Shown piece by piece: positions 1 to 9,216 of a DNA stretch of 64,000 nucleotides. Positions within the stretch are counted from its first letter, which is position 1, and the number at the start of each line of letters is the position of its first letter. The position numbers were made by a program, and so were the translations under genes. The DNA is from Enterobacteriaceae bacterium 4M9. GTDB lineage: Bacteria; Pseudomonadota; Gammaproteobacteria; Enterobacterales; Enterobacteriaceae. The stretch spans positions 682,001-746,000 of the forward strand of contig JAADJJ010000001.1 of the NCBI GenBank assembly GCA_010092695.1. The letters are read 5' to 3'. The notes beneath the pieces were generated by a model. The model did no database searches. It was not told where the DNA came from and was given only the letters and a program-made list of their open reading frames with translations.

Positions 1-107
1 GCTTGTGCTTTATTATTTATAATATGCATTGTGGTTTCAGACGCTCTCTGGCGGTTAGCGTAGAACGCGAAGGCGCAGCAGAAGTGTACTGCGCCTGTGA
101 TGGTCTT

Positions 108-701
108 TTAACCGCGCATCCACGCCCTGATCCCGTCCAGGAACATCTGGGTTGCCAGCATCACCAGAATTAATCCCATCAGGCGCTCCAGCGCGTTCAC
201 GCCTTTTTCGCCGAGCAGGCGCAGGAACAGCGACGACTGCAACAGAATGGCTACCGTGCCGCCCCAGGCAATCAGGAGCGCAATCACCAGTGACCCCATC
301 TGGCCCGGATACTGATGTGAAAGCAGCATCAGCGTGGCGAGCAGCGTGGGGCCTGCAACCAGCGGGATAGCCAGCGGCACAATAAACGGCTCCTCGCCTG
401 CTGGCAGCCCGCTGGCGTTGCCTTCATGGCTGGGGAAAATCATACGAATGGCAATCAAAAATAAAATGATACCGCCAGAAATCGACACCGTTTCCGCACG
501 CAGATTGAGGAAGGCGAGGATTTTTTCACCCGCGAACAGAAAAATCAGCATCAACGCCAGCGCGATGAGCAGCTCGCGGATCATAATCACCCGCCGACGC
601 TTCGGCTCGGTGTGCTTTAGCACCGACATAAAAATCGGCAAATTGCCCAGCGGATCCATAATCAGTATCAGCAGCACTGCCGCAGAAATAATGTCACTCA
701 T
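108..701 (-). CDS. yhgN: YhgN, MarC-family inner membrane protein
   Basis: This 197-residue protein is almost entirely hydrophobic, with about six membrane segments and the early MDPLGNLP motif typical of the MarC/YchE/YhgN family. The family sits in the inner membrane; its transport or other activity is not established. Length matches E. coli YhgN and the position next to asd is the same as in E. coli. The gene is divergent from asd with about 155 bp between the two starts. Downstream of its stop, around 73-102, lies an imperfect hairpin without a clear T-run. The family assignment is firm; the function is unknown. Confidence 0.93.
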   Translation of the reverse strand: MSDIISAAVLLILIMDPLGNLPIFMSVLKHTEPKRRRVIMIRELLIALALMLIFLFAGEKILAFLNLRAETVSISGGIILFLIAIRMIFPSHEGNASGLPAGEEPFIVPLAIPLVAGPTLLATLMLLSHQYPGQMGSLVIALLIAWGGTVAILLQSSLFLRLLGEKGVNALERLMGLILVMLATQMFLDGIRAWMRG

Positions 702-857
702 AACAGCTCAACACCCTGAGAATTAGCCCCATTTCTAATGGCGCGACGATCATTGATTAATTTAACTTGCGACTTTAGCCACATTTTGTATGTTGGAAGA
801 CTACCAGTTACACCGCTGGGACGCACAGAACTCAAAACCCTCTCAGGACTACTCGCT

Positions 858-1961
858 ATGAAGAATGTTGGTTTTATCGGCTGGCGCGGCATGGTTGGCT
901 CCGTGCTGATGCAGCGCATGACGCAGGAGCGCGACTTCGACGCCATCCGCCCTGTTTTTTTCTCTACTTCCCAGCACGGCCAGGCGGCGCCAACGGTGGG
1001 CGGCCATAACGGCACGTTGCAGGACGCCTACGATATTGATGCGCTCAAGGCGCTGGATATTATCGTAACCTGCCAGGGCGGCGATTATACCAACGATATC
1101 TACCCGAAGCTGCGTGAAAGCGGCTGGCAGGGATACTGGATTGACGCAGCGTCGTCGCTGCGCATGAAAGACGATGCGGTGATCATTCTCGATCCGGTGA
1201 ACCAGCACGTCATTGATGCTGCACTCAACCGCGGCGTGAAAACGTTTGTTGGCGGCAACTGCACCGTGAGCCTGATGCTGATGTCGCTGGGCGGCCTGTT
1301 TGCTGAAGACCTGGTGGACTGGGTGTCGGTTGCGACTTACCAGGCGGCGTCCGGCGGTGGCGCACGTCACATGCGTGAACTGCTGGTGCAGATGGGTATG
1401 CTGCACACAAGCGTTGCCCGTGAGTTGCAGGACCCGGCGTCAGCCATTCTTGATATTGAGCGCAACGTCACCGAACTGACCCGCAGCGGGACGCTGCCTA
1501 CGGACAACTTTGGCGTACCACTGGCCGGTAGCCTGATTCCGTGGATTGATAAGCAGCTCGACAACGGTCAAAGCCGTGAGGAATGGAAAGGACAGGCCGA
1601 GACCAATAAAATTCTCGCCACCTCGCAGCCGGTTGTGGTGGATGGCCTGTGCGTACGCGTGGGCGCGCTGCGCTGCCACAGCCAGGCCTTCACGCTCAAG
1701 CTTAAAAAAGACGTGTCGCTGGCAAGCGTCGAGCAGCTGCTGGCCGCTCACAACGACTGGGTGAAAGTGGTGCCAAACGATCGCGATCTAACCATGCGTG
1801 AGCTGACGCCTGCGGCGGTGACTGGCACATTAACCACGCCGGTTGGCCGCCTGCGCAAGCTCAACATGGGCCCGGAATATCTCTCTGCCTTTACCGTTGG
1901 CGACCAGTTGCTGTGGGGTGCCGCCGAACCGCTGCGCCGCATGCTACGCCAACTGGCATAA
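858..1961 (+). CDS. asd: Aspartate-semialdehyde dehydrogenase
   Basis: Asd reduces aspartyl-4-phosphate to aspartate semialdehyde with NADPH in the cytoplasm, the branch-point step to lysine/diaminopimelate, methionine and threonine. The 367 residues match the E. coli enzyme in length. The N-terminal nucleotide-binding motif GFIGWRGMVGS and the catalytic cysteine in GGNCTVS (near residue 135) are present. An upstream in-frame ATG at 738 would add 40 residues unlike the family, so the ATG at 858 is chosen. A terminator hairpin follows at 1979-2004. It is probably monocistronic. Confidence 0.97.
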   Translation: MKNVGFIGWRGMVGSVLMQRMTQERDFDAIRPVFFSTSQHGQAAPTVGGHNGTLQDAYDIDALKALDIIVTCQGGDYTNDIYPKLRESGWQGYWIDAASSLRMKDDAVIILDPVNQHVIDAALNRGVKTFVGGNCTVSLMLMSLGGLFAEDLVDWVSVATYQAASGGGARHMRELLVQMGMLHTSVARELQDPASAILDIERNVTELTRSGTLPTDNFGVPLAGSLIPWIDKQLDNGQSREEWKGQAETNKILATSQPVVVDGLCVRVGALRCHSQAFTLKLKKDVSLASVEQLLAAHNDWVKVVPNDRDLTMRELTPAAVTGTLTTPVGRLRKLNMGPEYLSAFTVGDQLLWGAAEPLRRMLRQLA

Positions 1962-1978
1962 GTCACATTTCTGCTATT

Positions 1979-2004
1979 AAAGGAGCCTCGTGGCTCCTTT
2001 TTTT
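1979..2004 (+). terminator. Rho-independent terminator after asd
   Basis: Perfect 8-bp stem (AAGGAGCC/GGCTCCTT) with a TCGT loop and a run of T residues, 18 bp after the asd stop codon. Confidence 0.9.
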
Positions 2005-2218
2005 GTTCCAGATTAATTTTATTTAAAGAAAACCTGTTTTTAACCCGGCAGTTGCCAACCGTTGACTATGCTTTTTACAGGGTGAAGCACGCAGGAACGT
2101 GCCTTTTGCACAGTACGCGTTCTTCGCACGAACCCGCATAGCCCAACTCCGGTGACGTTTGCCGTGCGCGAATCGCGCGCGCTGGCGGCGAGCGCCCATA
2201 AAAACAGGATGATTTCGC

Positions 2219-4414
2219 ATGTCTGTTCGTGCACAAAAAGACATTATTGATGCGCTTATTGCTGGTCACTTTGCCGATCCTTTCTCGGTGCTGGGTATGC
2301 ACAGCACCGAGCAGGGTCTTGAGGTGCGCGCGCTGTTGCCTGACGCCACTGAGGTGTGGGTAATTGAATCAAAAAACGGGCGCAAGGTCGGTAAGCTTGA
2401 GTGCCTGGATTCGCGCGGTTTTTTCAGCGCCGTGCTGGCGCGGCGCAAAACGCCGTTTCGCTACCAGTTGGCGGTGAACTGGCACGGTCAGCAGAACCTG
2501 ATTGACGACCCTTATCGCTTTGGTCGGCTACTGCCAGAGCTGGACAGCTGGCTGTTGTCTGAAGGGACACACCTGCGTCCATGGGAGGTCCTTGGCGCAC
2601 ACGCGGCCACGCTTGATGGCGTGTCCGGTACGCGCTTTGCCGTCTGGGCGCCGAATGCCCGGCGCGTGTCGGTGGTGGGGCAGTTTAACTACTGGGACGG
2701 CCGCCGCCATCCTATGCGCCTGTTGCGTGAAAGTGGCATCTGGGAACTGTTTATACCCGCCGCGTGGCCCGGTCAGCTGTACAAATTTGAGATGATCGAT
2801 GCGCACGGCGAGTTGCGCATGAAGGCCGATCCTTACGCCTTTGAAGCGCAGATGCGCCCGGATACCGCCTCGCTTATCTGCGACCTGCCGGATAAAGTCG
2901 CGCTATGCGCGCAACGCCAGCGTGCCAATCAGCTTGATGCCCCCATTTCCATTTACGAAGTCCACCTTGGCTCCTGGCGTCGCCACAGCGACAACAACTT
3001 CTGGCTCAGTTACCAGGAGCTTGCAGAACAGCTCATCCCTTATGTGAAAGATATGGGCTTTACCCACATTGAGTTGCTGCCAGTGAGTGAACACCCGTTT
3101 GACGGCAGTTGGGGCTACCAGCCGCTGGGCCTGTATGCACCCACGCGGCGCTTCGGTACGCGCGATGAGTTCCGTCATTTTATCAGCGCGGCCCACGCTG
3201 CCGGGCTTAACGTCATTCTCGACTGGGTGCCGGGCCATTTCCCTTCGGATGATTTTGGTCTGGCGCGCTTTGACGGCACGCCGCTCTACGAGCACAGCGA
3301 CCCGCGCGAAGGCTTCCACCAGGACTGGAACACGCTGATTTATAACTATGGCCGCAACGAAGTACGCAACTACCTGATTGGCAACGCGCTGTACTGGATT
3401 GAGCGTTTTGGTATTGACGCCCTGCGTGTAGATGCCGTGGCGTCGATGATTTATCGCGATTACAGCCGCGAAGCGGGCGAGTGGCTTCCCAACGCCCACG
3501 GCGGACGTGAGAACCTCGAAGCCGTCTCCTTCTTGCGTGAAACCAACCGCATCATTGGCGAGCAGGTGCATGGCGCGGTGACGATGGCCGAAGAGTCCAC
3601 CGATTACGCCGGGGTCTCGCGCCCGCCGTCAATGGGCGGACTGGGTTTCTGGTTTAAGTGGAACCTCGGCTGGATGCACGACACGCTGGATTACATGAAG
3701 CTCGATCCGGTGTACCGCCAGTATCACCACGACAAATTGACCTTCGGCATGCTCTACAACTACACCGAGAACTTTGTGTTGCCGCTGTCGCACGACGAAG
3801 TGGTGCATGGCAAAAAATCGATTCTCGACCGTATGCCGGGCGATGCATGGCAGCGGTTTGCCAACCTGCGCGCTTACTACGGCTGGATGTGGGCATTTCC
3901 GGGCAAAAAACTGCTGTTTATGGGCAACGAATTCGCCCAGGGGCGCGAGTGGAACCACGACACCAGCCTCGACTGGCACCTGCTGGAAGGTGGTGACAAC
4001 TGGCATCACGGCGTGCAGCGACTGGTACGCGACCTGAACACGAACTATCGCCACCATAAAGCACTGCACCAGCTTGATTTTGACCCATACGGCTTTGAAT
4101 GGCTGGTGGTAGACGATAAGGCCAGGTCGGTGTTGGTGTTTGTGCGCCGTGACGCTCAGGGTAATGAAATCATTGTTGCCAGCAATTTCACGCCAGTGCC
4201 GCGGTATGAATACCGTTTTGGTATCAACCAGCCAGGGCGCTGGCGCGAGATAGTGAATACCGATTCCGGGCATTATCACGGCAGCAACGCAGGCAACAGC
4301 GGGTGCGTTGACAGTGAGGCGTTCGCAAGCCACGGGCGTGAGCATTCGCTGTGCCTTACGCTGCCGCCGCTCTCCACTATCTGGCTGATGCGGGAAGGTG
4401 AATCATGCCACTGA
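2219..4414 (+). CDS. glgB: 1,4-alpha-glucan branching enzyme
   Basis: GlgB forms alpha-1,6 branches in glycogen by transferring segments of alpha-1,4 chains. The 731-residue protein has two N-terminal carbohydrate-binding type 48 modules (about residues 20-110 and 120-220), then a GH13 catalytic barrel with the region-II motif DALRVDAVAS carrying the nucleophile aspartate, the acid glutamate in TMAEES, and the LSHDEV motif. Length is close to the 728 residues of the E. coli enzyme. It is the first gene of glgBXCAP; its end overlaps glgX by 10 bp. A 257-bp intergenic region after asd holds the operon promoter. Confidence 0.97.
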   Translation: MSVRAQKDIIDALIAGHFADPFSVLGMHSTEQGLEVRALLPDATEVWVIESKNGRKVGKLECLDSRGFFSAVLARRKTPFRYQLAVNWHGQQNLIDDPYRFGRLLPELDSWLLSEGTHLRPWEVLGAHAATLDGVSGTRFAVWAPNARRVSVVGQFNYWDGRRHPMRLLRESGIWELFIPAAWPGQLYKFEMIDAHGELRMKADPYAFEAQMRPDTASLICDLPDKVALCAQRQRANQLDAPISIYEVHLGSWRRHSDNNFWLSYQELAEQLIPYVKDMGFTHIELLPVSEHPFDGSWGYQPLGLYAPTRRFGTRDEFRHFISAAHAAGLNVILDWVPGHFPSDDFGLARFDGTPLYEHSDPREGFHQDWNTLIYNYGRNEVRNYLIGNALYWIERFGIDALRVDAVASMIYRDYSREAGEWLPNAHGGRENLEAVSFLRETNRIIGEQVHGAVTMAEESTDYAGVSRPPSMGGLGFWFKWNLGWMHDTLDYMKLDPVYRQYHHDKLTFGMLYNYTENFVLPLSHDEVVHGKKSILDRMPGDAWQRFANLRAYYGWMWAFPGKKLLFMGNEFAQGREWNHDTSLDWHLLEGGDNWHHGVQRLVRDLNTNYRHHKALHQLDFDPYGFEWLVVDDKARSVLVFVRRDAQGNEIIVASNFTPVPRYEYRFGINQPGRWREIVNTDSGHYHGSNAGNSGCVDSEAFASHGREHSLCLTLPPLSTIWLMREGESCH

Positions 4415-6384
4415 TACCAGGACAAGCCGAGCCTGATGGCGCGTGGTACGACGGTAAGGGCGTCAACTTCACGCTGTTTTCTGCGCATGCGCTGCAGGTC
4501 GAGCTGTGCGTGTTTGACGACGAAAACAATGAAACTCGTCACACCCTACCCGGACGCAGCGGTGATATCTGGCACGGTTACCTACCCGGTGCACGCCCCG
4601 GACTGCGCTACGGTTACCGGGTGCACGGCCCGTGGCAGCCAGCGCAGGGCCACCGCTTTAACCCGGCCAAGCTGCTGCTTGACCCCTGCGCGCGGGCCGT
4701 GGAAGGCGGCGAGGTTGATGGCCCGCTGCTGCTCGGCGGCATTGACACACCCGACCCACACGACAGCGCCCATGTGCTGCCCAAATGCCTTGTGGTGGCC
4801 GACAACTACAACTGGCAGGACGATAAGCCACCGCGCACGCCCTGGGGCGAAACGGTCATTTACGAGGCCCACGTGCGCGGCTTAACCCAGCTTCACCCGC
4901 AACTGCCGCAGGCGCTGCGCGGGACCTGGGGTGCGCTCGGCCATCCGCTGATGATTGATCATTTCAAGCACCTGGGCATCAGCGCGCTGGAGCTACTGCC
5001 GGTATCGCGCTACAGCAGCGAACCGCGTTTGCATCAGTTAGGGCTTTCTAACTACTGGGGTTACAACCCGCTGGTGTTTGGTGCGCTGGAGCCGCGCTAC
5101 AGCGTCAGCGGCGATCCGCTGGTGGCGCTTAACGAGTTTCGCGATGCCGTCAAGGCACTGCACCGCGCAGGCATTGAGGTCATCCTGGATATTGTGCTTA
5201 ACCACACGGCAGAGCTGGATCTTGAAGGCCCGACCGTCTCGTTACGCGGTATTGATAACCGCAGCTACTATTGGTTGCAGGACAACGGCGATTACCAGAA
5301 CTGGACCGGCTGCGGTAACACCGTCAACCTCAGTCTGCCAGCCGGTGTGCGCCTGGCCCTGAGCGCCCTGCGCTGGTGGGTGCAGCGCTGCCACGTTGAC
5401 GGTTTTCGCTTTGACCTTGCAACCGTGATGGGGCGCACGCCGGATTTTCGCCGCGATGCGCCGCTTTTTAAGGCCATTGCCGAGGACCCGGTGCTCTCTA
5501 AGGTCAAACTGATTGCTGAGCCGTGGGACATCGGTCCTGGCGGTTACCAGGTCGGGAACTATCCACCACCGTTTGCCGAGTGGAACGACCATTTTCGCGA
5601 CACAGCACGCCGCTTCTGGCTTAAGCGTTCGGCTTCGCGCGGCGAACTGGCATGCCGTTTTGCCGGTTCAAGCGATGTCTTTTCTCACGACGGGCGACGA
5701 CCGAGTGCGTCCATCAACTTTGTCACCGCTCACGACGGCTTCACGTTACGCGATTGCGTCAGCTTTAACGACAAGCACAACGAGGCCAACGGCGAAGAGA
5801 ACCGCGACGGCACCAACAGCAATTTCAGCGACAACCACGGGGTGGAAGGGCCAACGGCCACGCTGTCGATAATTGAACGGCGGCGGGCAAGCAGCCATGC
5901 GCTGTTGACCACGCTGCTGTTGTCGCAGGGCACGCCGATGCTGCTGGCGGGCGACGAACACGGCCACAGCCAGCACGGTAACAATAACGCCTACTGTCAG
6001 GATAACGCCCTGACCTGGCTCGACTGGTCACAGGCTAACCCTGGCTTAACCCGCTTTTGCGCGCAGTTGATTCACCTGCGCCGCCAGATCCCGGCACTCA
6101 CCGCCGACGGCTGGTGGCAGGAAGGGGACGGGCACGTTGAGTGGCTTAATCCGCTCGGCCAGCCGCTTGCGGGCGATGACTGGCAGCACGGCGCCCCGGT
6201 GATGCAAATTCTGCTCTGCGGGCGCTGGCTGATTACGCTTAACGCCAGCGCAGAGGTGGTTGAAGTCACATTACCTGAGGGGGAATGGCGTGCCGTTCCC
6301 CCATTCGCCGGGGACGATAACCCGGTAGTTATGGCGGTATGGCAGGGGCCTGCGCACGGCGCGTGCGTTTTTCGTAAGTCGTAA
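4405..6384 (+). CDS. glgX: Glycogen debranching enzyme
   Basis: GlgX is an isoamylase-type enzyme that hydrolyses alpha-1,6 branches of limit dextrins left by glycogen phosphorylase. The 659-residue protein has an N-terminal CBM48 module, then a GH13 barrel with LNHTAEL, the nucleophile region GFRFDLATVMG, the acid glutamate in LIAEPWDIG, and FVTAHDGFT. It overlaps the end of glgB by 10 bp, indicating translational coupling, and precedes glgC by 10 bp. Length and motifs are normal for the enterobacterial enzyme. Confidence 0.97.
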   Translation: MPLIPGQAEPDGAWYDGKGVNFTLFSAHALQVELCVFDDENNETRHTLPGRSGDIWHGYLPGARPGLRYGYRVHGPWQPAQGHRFNPAKLLLDPCARAVEGGEVDGPLLLGGIDTPDPHDSAHVLPKCLVVADNYNWQDDKPPRTPWGETVIYEAHVRGLTQLHPQLPQALRGTWGALGHPLMIDHFKHLGISALELLPVSRYSSEPRLHQLGLSNYWGYNPLVFGALEPRYSVSGDPLVALNEFRDAVKALHRAGIEVILDIVLNHTAELDLEGPTVSLRGIDNRSYYWLQDNGDYQNWTGCGNTVNLSLPAGVRLALSALRWWVQRCHVDGFRFDLATVMGRTPDFRRDAPLFKAIAEDPVLSKVKLIAEPWDIGPGGYQVGNYPPPFAEWNDHFRDTARRFWLKRSASRGELACRFAGSSDVFSHDGRRPSASINFVTAHDGFTLRDCVSFNDKHNEANGEENRDGTNSNFSDNHGVEGPTATLSIIERRRASSHALLTTLLLSQGTPMLLAGDEHGHSQHGNNNAYCQDNALTWLDWSQANPGLTRFCAQLIHLRRQIPALTADGWWQEGDGHVEWLNPLGQPLAGDDWQHGAPVMQILLCGRWLITLNASAEVVEVTLPEGEWRAVPPFAGDDNPVVMAVWQGPAHGACVFRKS

Positions 6385-6394
6385 GGAGTCGATT

Positions 6395-7678
6395 ATGGTC
6401 AGGCTCGAAAAGGATGATGAAATCATGCTGGCACGCCAGTTACCGCGCCGTTCGGTGGCGCTGATTCTGGCGGGCGGGCGCGGCACGCGTTTAAAAGACC
6501 TCACCGCCACCCGTGCGAAACCCGCTGTGCACTTTGGCGGCAAGTTTCGCATTATTGATTTCGCACTTTCCAACTGCATTAACTCGGGGATTCGCCGCAT
6601 CGGCGTTATCACCCAGTATCAGTCGCACACGCTGGTGCAGCATATCCAGCGCGGCTGGTCGCTGTTCAAAGAAGACATGAACGAATTTGTTGACCTGCTG
6701 CCTGCACAGCAGCGCGTAAATGGCGAGACCTGGTATCGCGGCACTGCGGATGCCGTGACGCAGAATCTTGACATCATTCGCCGCTACCGCGCGGATTTTA
6801 TCGTCATTCTGGCAGGCGATCACATCTACAAGCAGGACTATTCGCGCATGCTTATTGACCATGTGAAGAAGGGCGCGCGCTGTACGGTTGCCTGTCTTCC
6901 GGTGCCGATAGGCGAAGCCTCGTCCTTTGGCGTCATCGCGGTGGATGAAGACGAACGAATTGTCGATTTTGTCGAGAAACCGGCTTGCCCGCCGCCCATG
7001 CCCGGCGACCCGACGCAGGCGCTGGCGAGCATGGGTATTTACGTGTTTGATGCGGATTATCTCTACGCGCTGCTGGAGGACGACGATAAAGACCCGAACT
7101 CCAGCCACGACTTTGGCAAAGATATCCTGCCGCGGGTGACGCAAGCCGGTGAGGCGTTTGCCCATCCGTTCCCGCTCTCCTGCGTGCAGTCAGACCCGGA
7201 CTCGCCGGTGTACTGGCGCGATGTGGGTACGCTGGATGCCTACTGGAAGGCCAATCTCGACCTCGCCTCGGTAACGCCGGAGCTGGATATGTATGACCAG
7301 CGCTGGCCGATTCGCACCCACATGGAATCGCTGCCGCCTGCCAAGTTTGTGCAGGACCGCTCCGGTAGTCACGGCATGACGCTCAACTCGCTGGTGTCCG
7401 GCGGCTGCATTATTTCCGGCTCGGTAGTGGTGCAGTCGGTGCTGTTCCCGCGCGTGCGGGTGAACTCATTTTGCAATATTGACTCGTCGGTGCTGTTGCC
7501 GGACGTCAACATTGGCCGCTCCTGTCGTCTGCGCCGCTGCGTGATTGACCGCGCCTGCGTGCTGCCAGAAGGCATGGTGATTGGCGAAAACGCGCAGGAG
7601 GATGCGCGTCGTTTTTACCGCTCCGAAGAGGGCATTGTGCTGGTGACCCGGGAAATGCTCGCCAGGCTGGAACCATAG
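6395..7678 (+). CDS. glgC: Glucose-1-phosphate adenylyltransferase
   Basis: GlgC makes ADP-glucose from glucose-1-phosphate and ATP, the committed and allosterically controlled step of bacterial glycogen synthesis. The 427 residues contain the nucleotidyltransferase signature GGRGTRLKDLT, the AKPAVHFGGK segment that bears the family's fructose-1,6-bisphosphate-responsive lysine, and a C-terminal left-handed beta-helix with VVVQSVLF-type repeats. It lies 10 bp after glgX and 85 bp before glgA; that gap could hold an internal promoter, but none is clear by eye. Confidence 0.97.
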   Translation: MVRLEKDDEIMLARQLPRRSVALILAGGRGTRLKDLTATRAKPAVHFGGKFRIIDFALSNCINSGIRRIGVITQYQSHTLVQHIQRGWSLFKEDMNEFVDLLPAQQRVNGETWYRGTADAVTQNLDIIRRYRADFIVILAGDHIYKQDYSRMLIDHVKKGARCTVACLPVPIGEASSFGVIAVDEDERIVDFVEKPACPPPMPGDPTQALASMGIYVFDADYLYALLEDDDKDPNSSHDFGKDILPRVTQAGEAFAHPFPLSCVQSDPDSPVYWRDVGTLDAYWKANLDLASVTPELDMYDQRWPIRTHMESLPPAKFVQDRSGSHGMTLNSLVSGGCIISGSVVVQSVLFPRVRVNSFCNIDSSVLLPDVNIGRSCRLRRCVIDRACVLPEGMVIGENAQEDARRFYRSEEGIVLVTREMLARLEP

Positions 7679-7763
7679 TGAACACTTGGCTGTATGCGCG
7701 CAGTGAAGCGCGCTGAGTGACTGTCGTCACGCCGAAGACGGCGTGCGTTAAACGGGAGCGAGA

Positions 7764-9197
7764 ATGCGGGTTTTACATGTTTGTTCAGAACTGTTTCCGC
7801 TGCTAAAAACCGGCGGCCTGGCGGATGTCATTGGCGCCTTACCTGCCGCGCAGATTGCCTGCGGTGTGGATGCGCGCGTGCTGCTGCCAGCGTTTCCTGA
7901 TGTGCGTCGCGGCATTGCTGATGCCCGCCAGGTGGCGCAGCGTGAGACCTTTGCCGGAACCATGACGCTGTTGTACGGGCATTTTAACGGCGTGGGTATT
8001 TACCTGATTGATGCGCCGCATCTCTATGAGCGCCCCGGCAGCCCCTATCACGATACGCATCAGCACGCGTACGCGGACAATGTGCTGCGCTTTGCGCTGC
8101 TCGGCTGGGCGGGCTGTGAAATGGCCTGCGGACTGGATCCGTTCTGGCGACCGGAGGTGGTACATGCCCATGACTGGCACGCCGGGCTGGCGCCGGCCTA
8201 CCTTGCCGCACGCGGTCACCCGGCACGTTCGGTGTTTACCGTCCATAATCTTGCGTATAAGGGCCAGTTTTATGCGCACCATATGAATGACATTGGTCTG
8301 CCGTGGTCGTTCTACAACATGCACGGGCTGGAGTTTCACGGACAAATTTCGTTTCTCAAGGCCGGGTTGTTTTATGCCGACCACATTACTGCCGTCAGCC
8401 CCACCTACGCACGGGAAATCACCCAGCCGCAGTACGGTTACGGGCTGGAAGGGCTGTTGAGCCAGCGCCACCGTGAAGGCAGGCTCTCGGGCATCCTGAA
8501 TGGCGTGGATGAGAACATCTGGGACCCGGCGCACGACCTGCTGCTGGCCTCGCGCTACACCCGCGATACGCTGGAGGAAAAAGCCGAGAACAAGCACCAG
8601 TTGCAGGTATCGATGGGGCTTAAGGTGAACGAGAAAGCGCCGCTGTTTGCCGTAGTAAGCCGCCTCACCCACCAGAAGGGGCTGGACCTGGTGCTGGAGG
8701 CGCTGCCGGGATTGCTGGAGCAGGGCGGTCAACTGGTGCTGCTGGGGGCGGGAGATGCGGTGTTGCAGGAAGGCTTTCTTGCCGCGGCAGCCGAGCATCC
8801 CGGTCAGGTGGGGGTGCAGATTGGCTATCACGAGGCGTTCTCACACCGCATTATGGGTGGGGCCGATGTGATTCTGGTGCCAAGCCGCTTTGAGCCGTGC
8901 GGGCTGACTCAGTTGTACGGCCTGAAGTACGGCACGCTGCCGCTGGTGCGCCGCACCGGCGGGCTTGCGGATACGGTGTCAGACAGTTCGCTGGAAAACC
9001 TGGCCGATGGTGTGGCCAGCGGCTTTGTATTTGAAGACAGTAACGCCTGGTCGCTGCTGCGTGCCATCAGGCGGGCTTTCGTGTTGTGGTCCCGTCCGTC
9101 GCTGTGGCGTTTTGTGCAGCGCCAGGCGATGAGCATGGATTTTAGCTGGCAGATTGCGGCGCAGTCCTACCGCGATCTTTATCAACGCTTGTTGTAA
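7764..9197 (+). CDS. glgA: Glycogen synthase (ADP-glucose)
   Basis: GlgA is a GT5 GT-B enzyme that extends alpha-1,4-glucan from ADP-glucose. The 477-residue length equals that of E. coli GlgA. The N-terminal LLKTGGLADVIG motif (ADP-glucose binding lysine) and the C-terminal EPCGLTQLYGLKYG motif with the acidic E-x7-E pattern are both present. A good Shine-Dalgarno (GGGAGCGAGA) precedes the ATG. It is followed 19 bp later by glgP in the same operon. Confidence 0.97.
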   Translation: MRVLHVCSELFPLLKTGGLADVIGALPAAQIACGVDARVLLPAFPDVRRGIADARQVAQRETFAGTMTLLYGHFNGVGIYLIDAPHLYERPGSPYHDTHQHAYADNVLRFALLGWAGCEMACGLDPFWRPEVVHAHDWHAGLAPAYLAARGHPARSVFTVHNLAYKGQFYAHHMNDIGLPWSFYNMHGLEFHGQISFLKAGLFYADHITAVSPTYAREITQPQYGYGLEGLLSQRHREGRLSGILNGVDENIWDPAHDLLLASRYTRDTLEEKAENKHQLQVSMGLKVNEKAPLFAVVSRLTHQKGLDLVLEALPGLLEQGGQLVLLGAGDAVLQEGFLAAAAEHPGQVGVQIGYHEAFSHRIMGGADVILVPSRFEPCGLTQLYGLKYGTLPLVRRTGGLADTVSDSSLENLADGVASGFVFEDSNAWSLLRAIRRAFVLWSRPSLWRFVQRQAMSMDFSWQIAAQSYRDLYQRLL

Positions 9198-9216
9198 CCA
9201 TCCAGGAATCACCGCT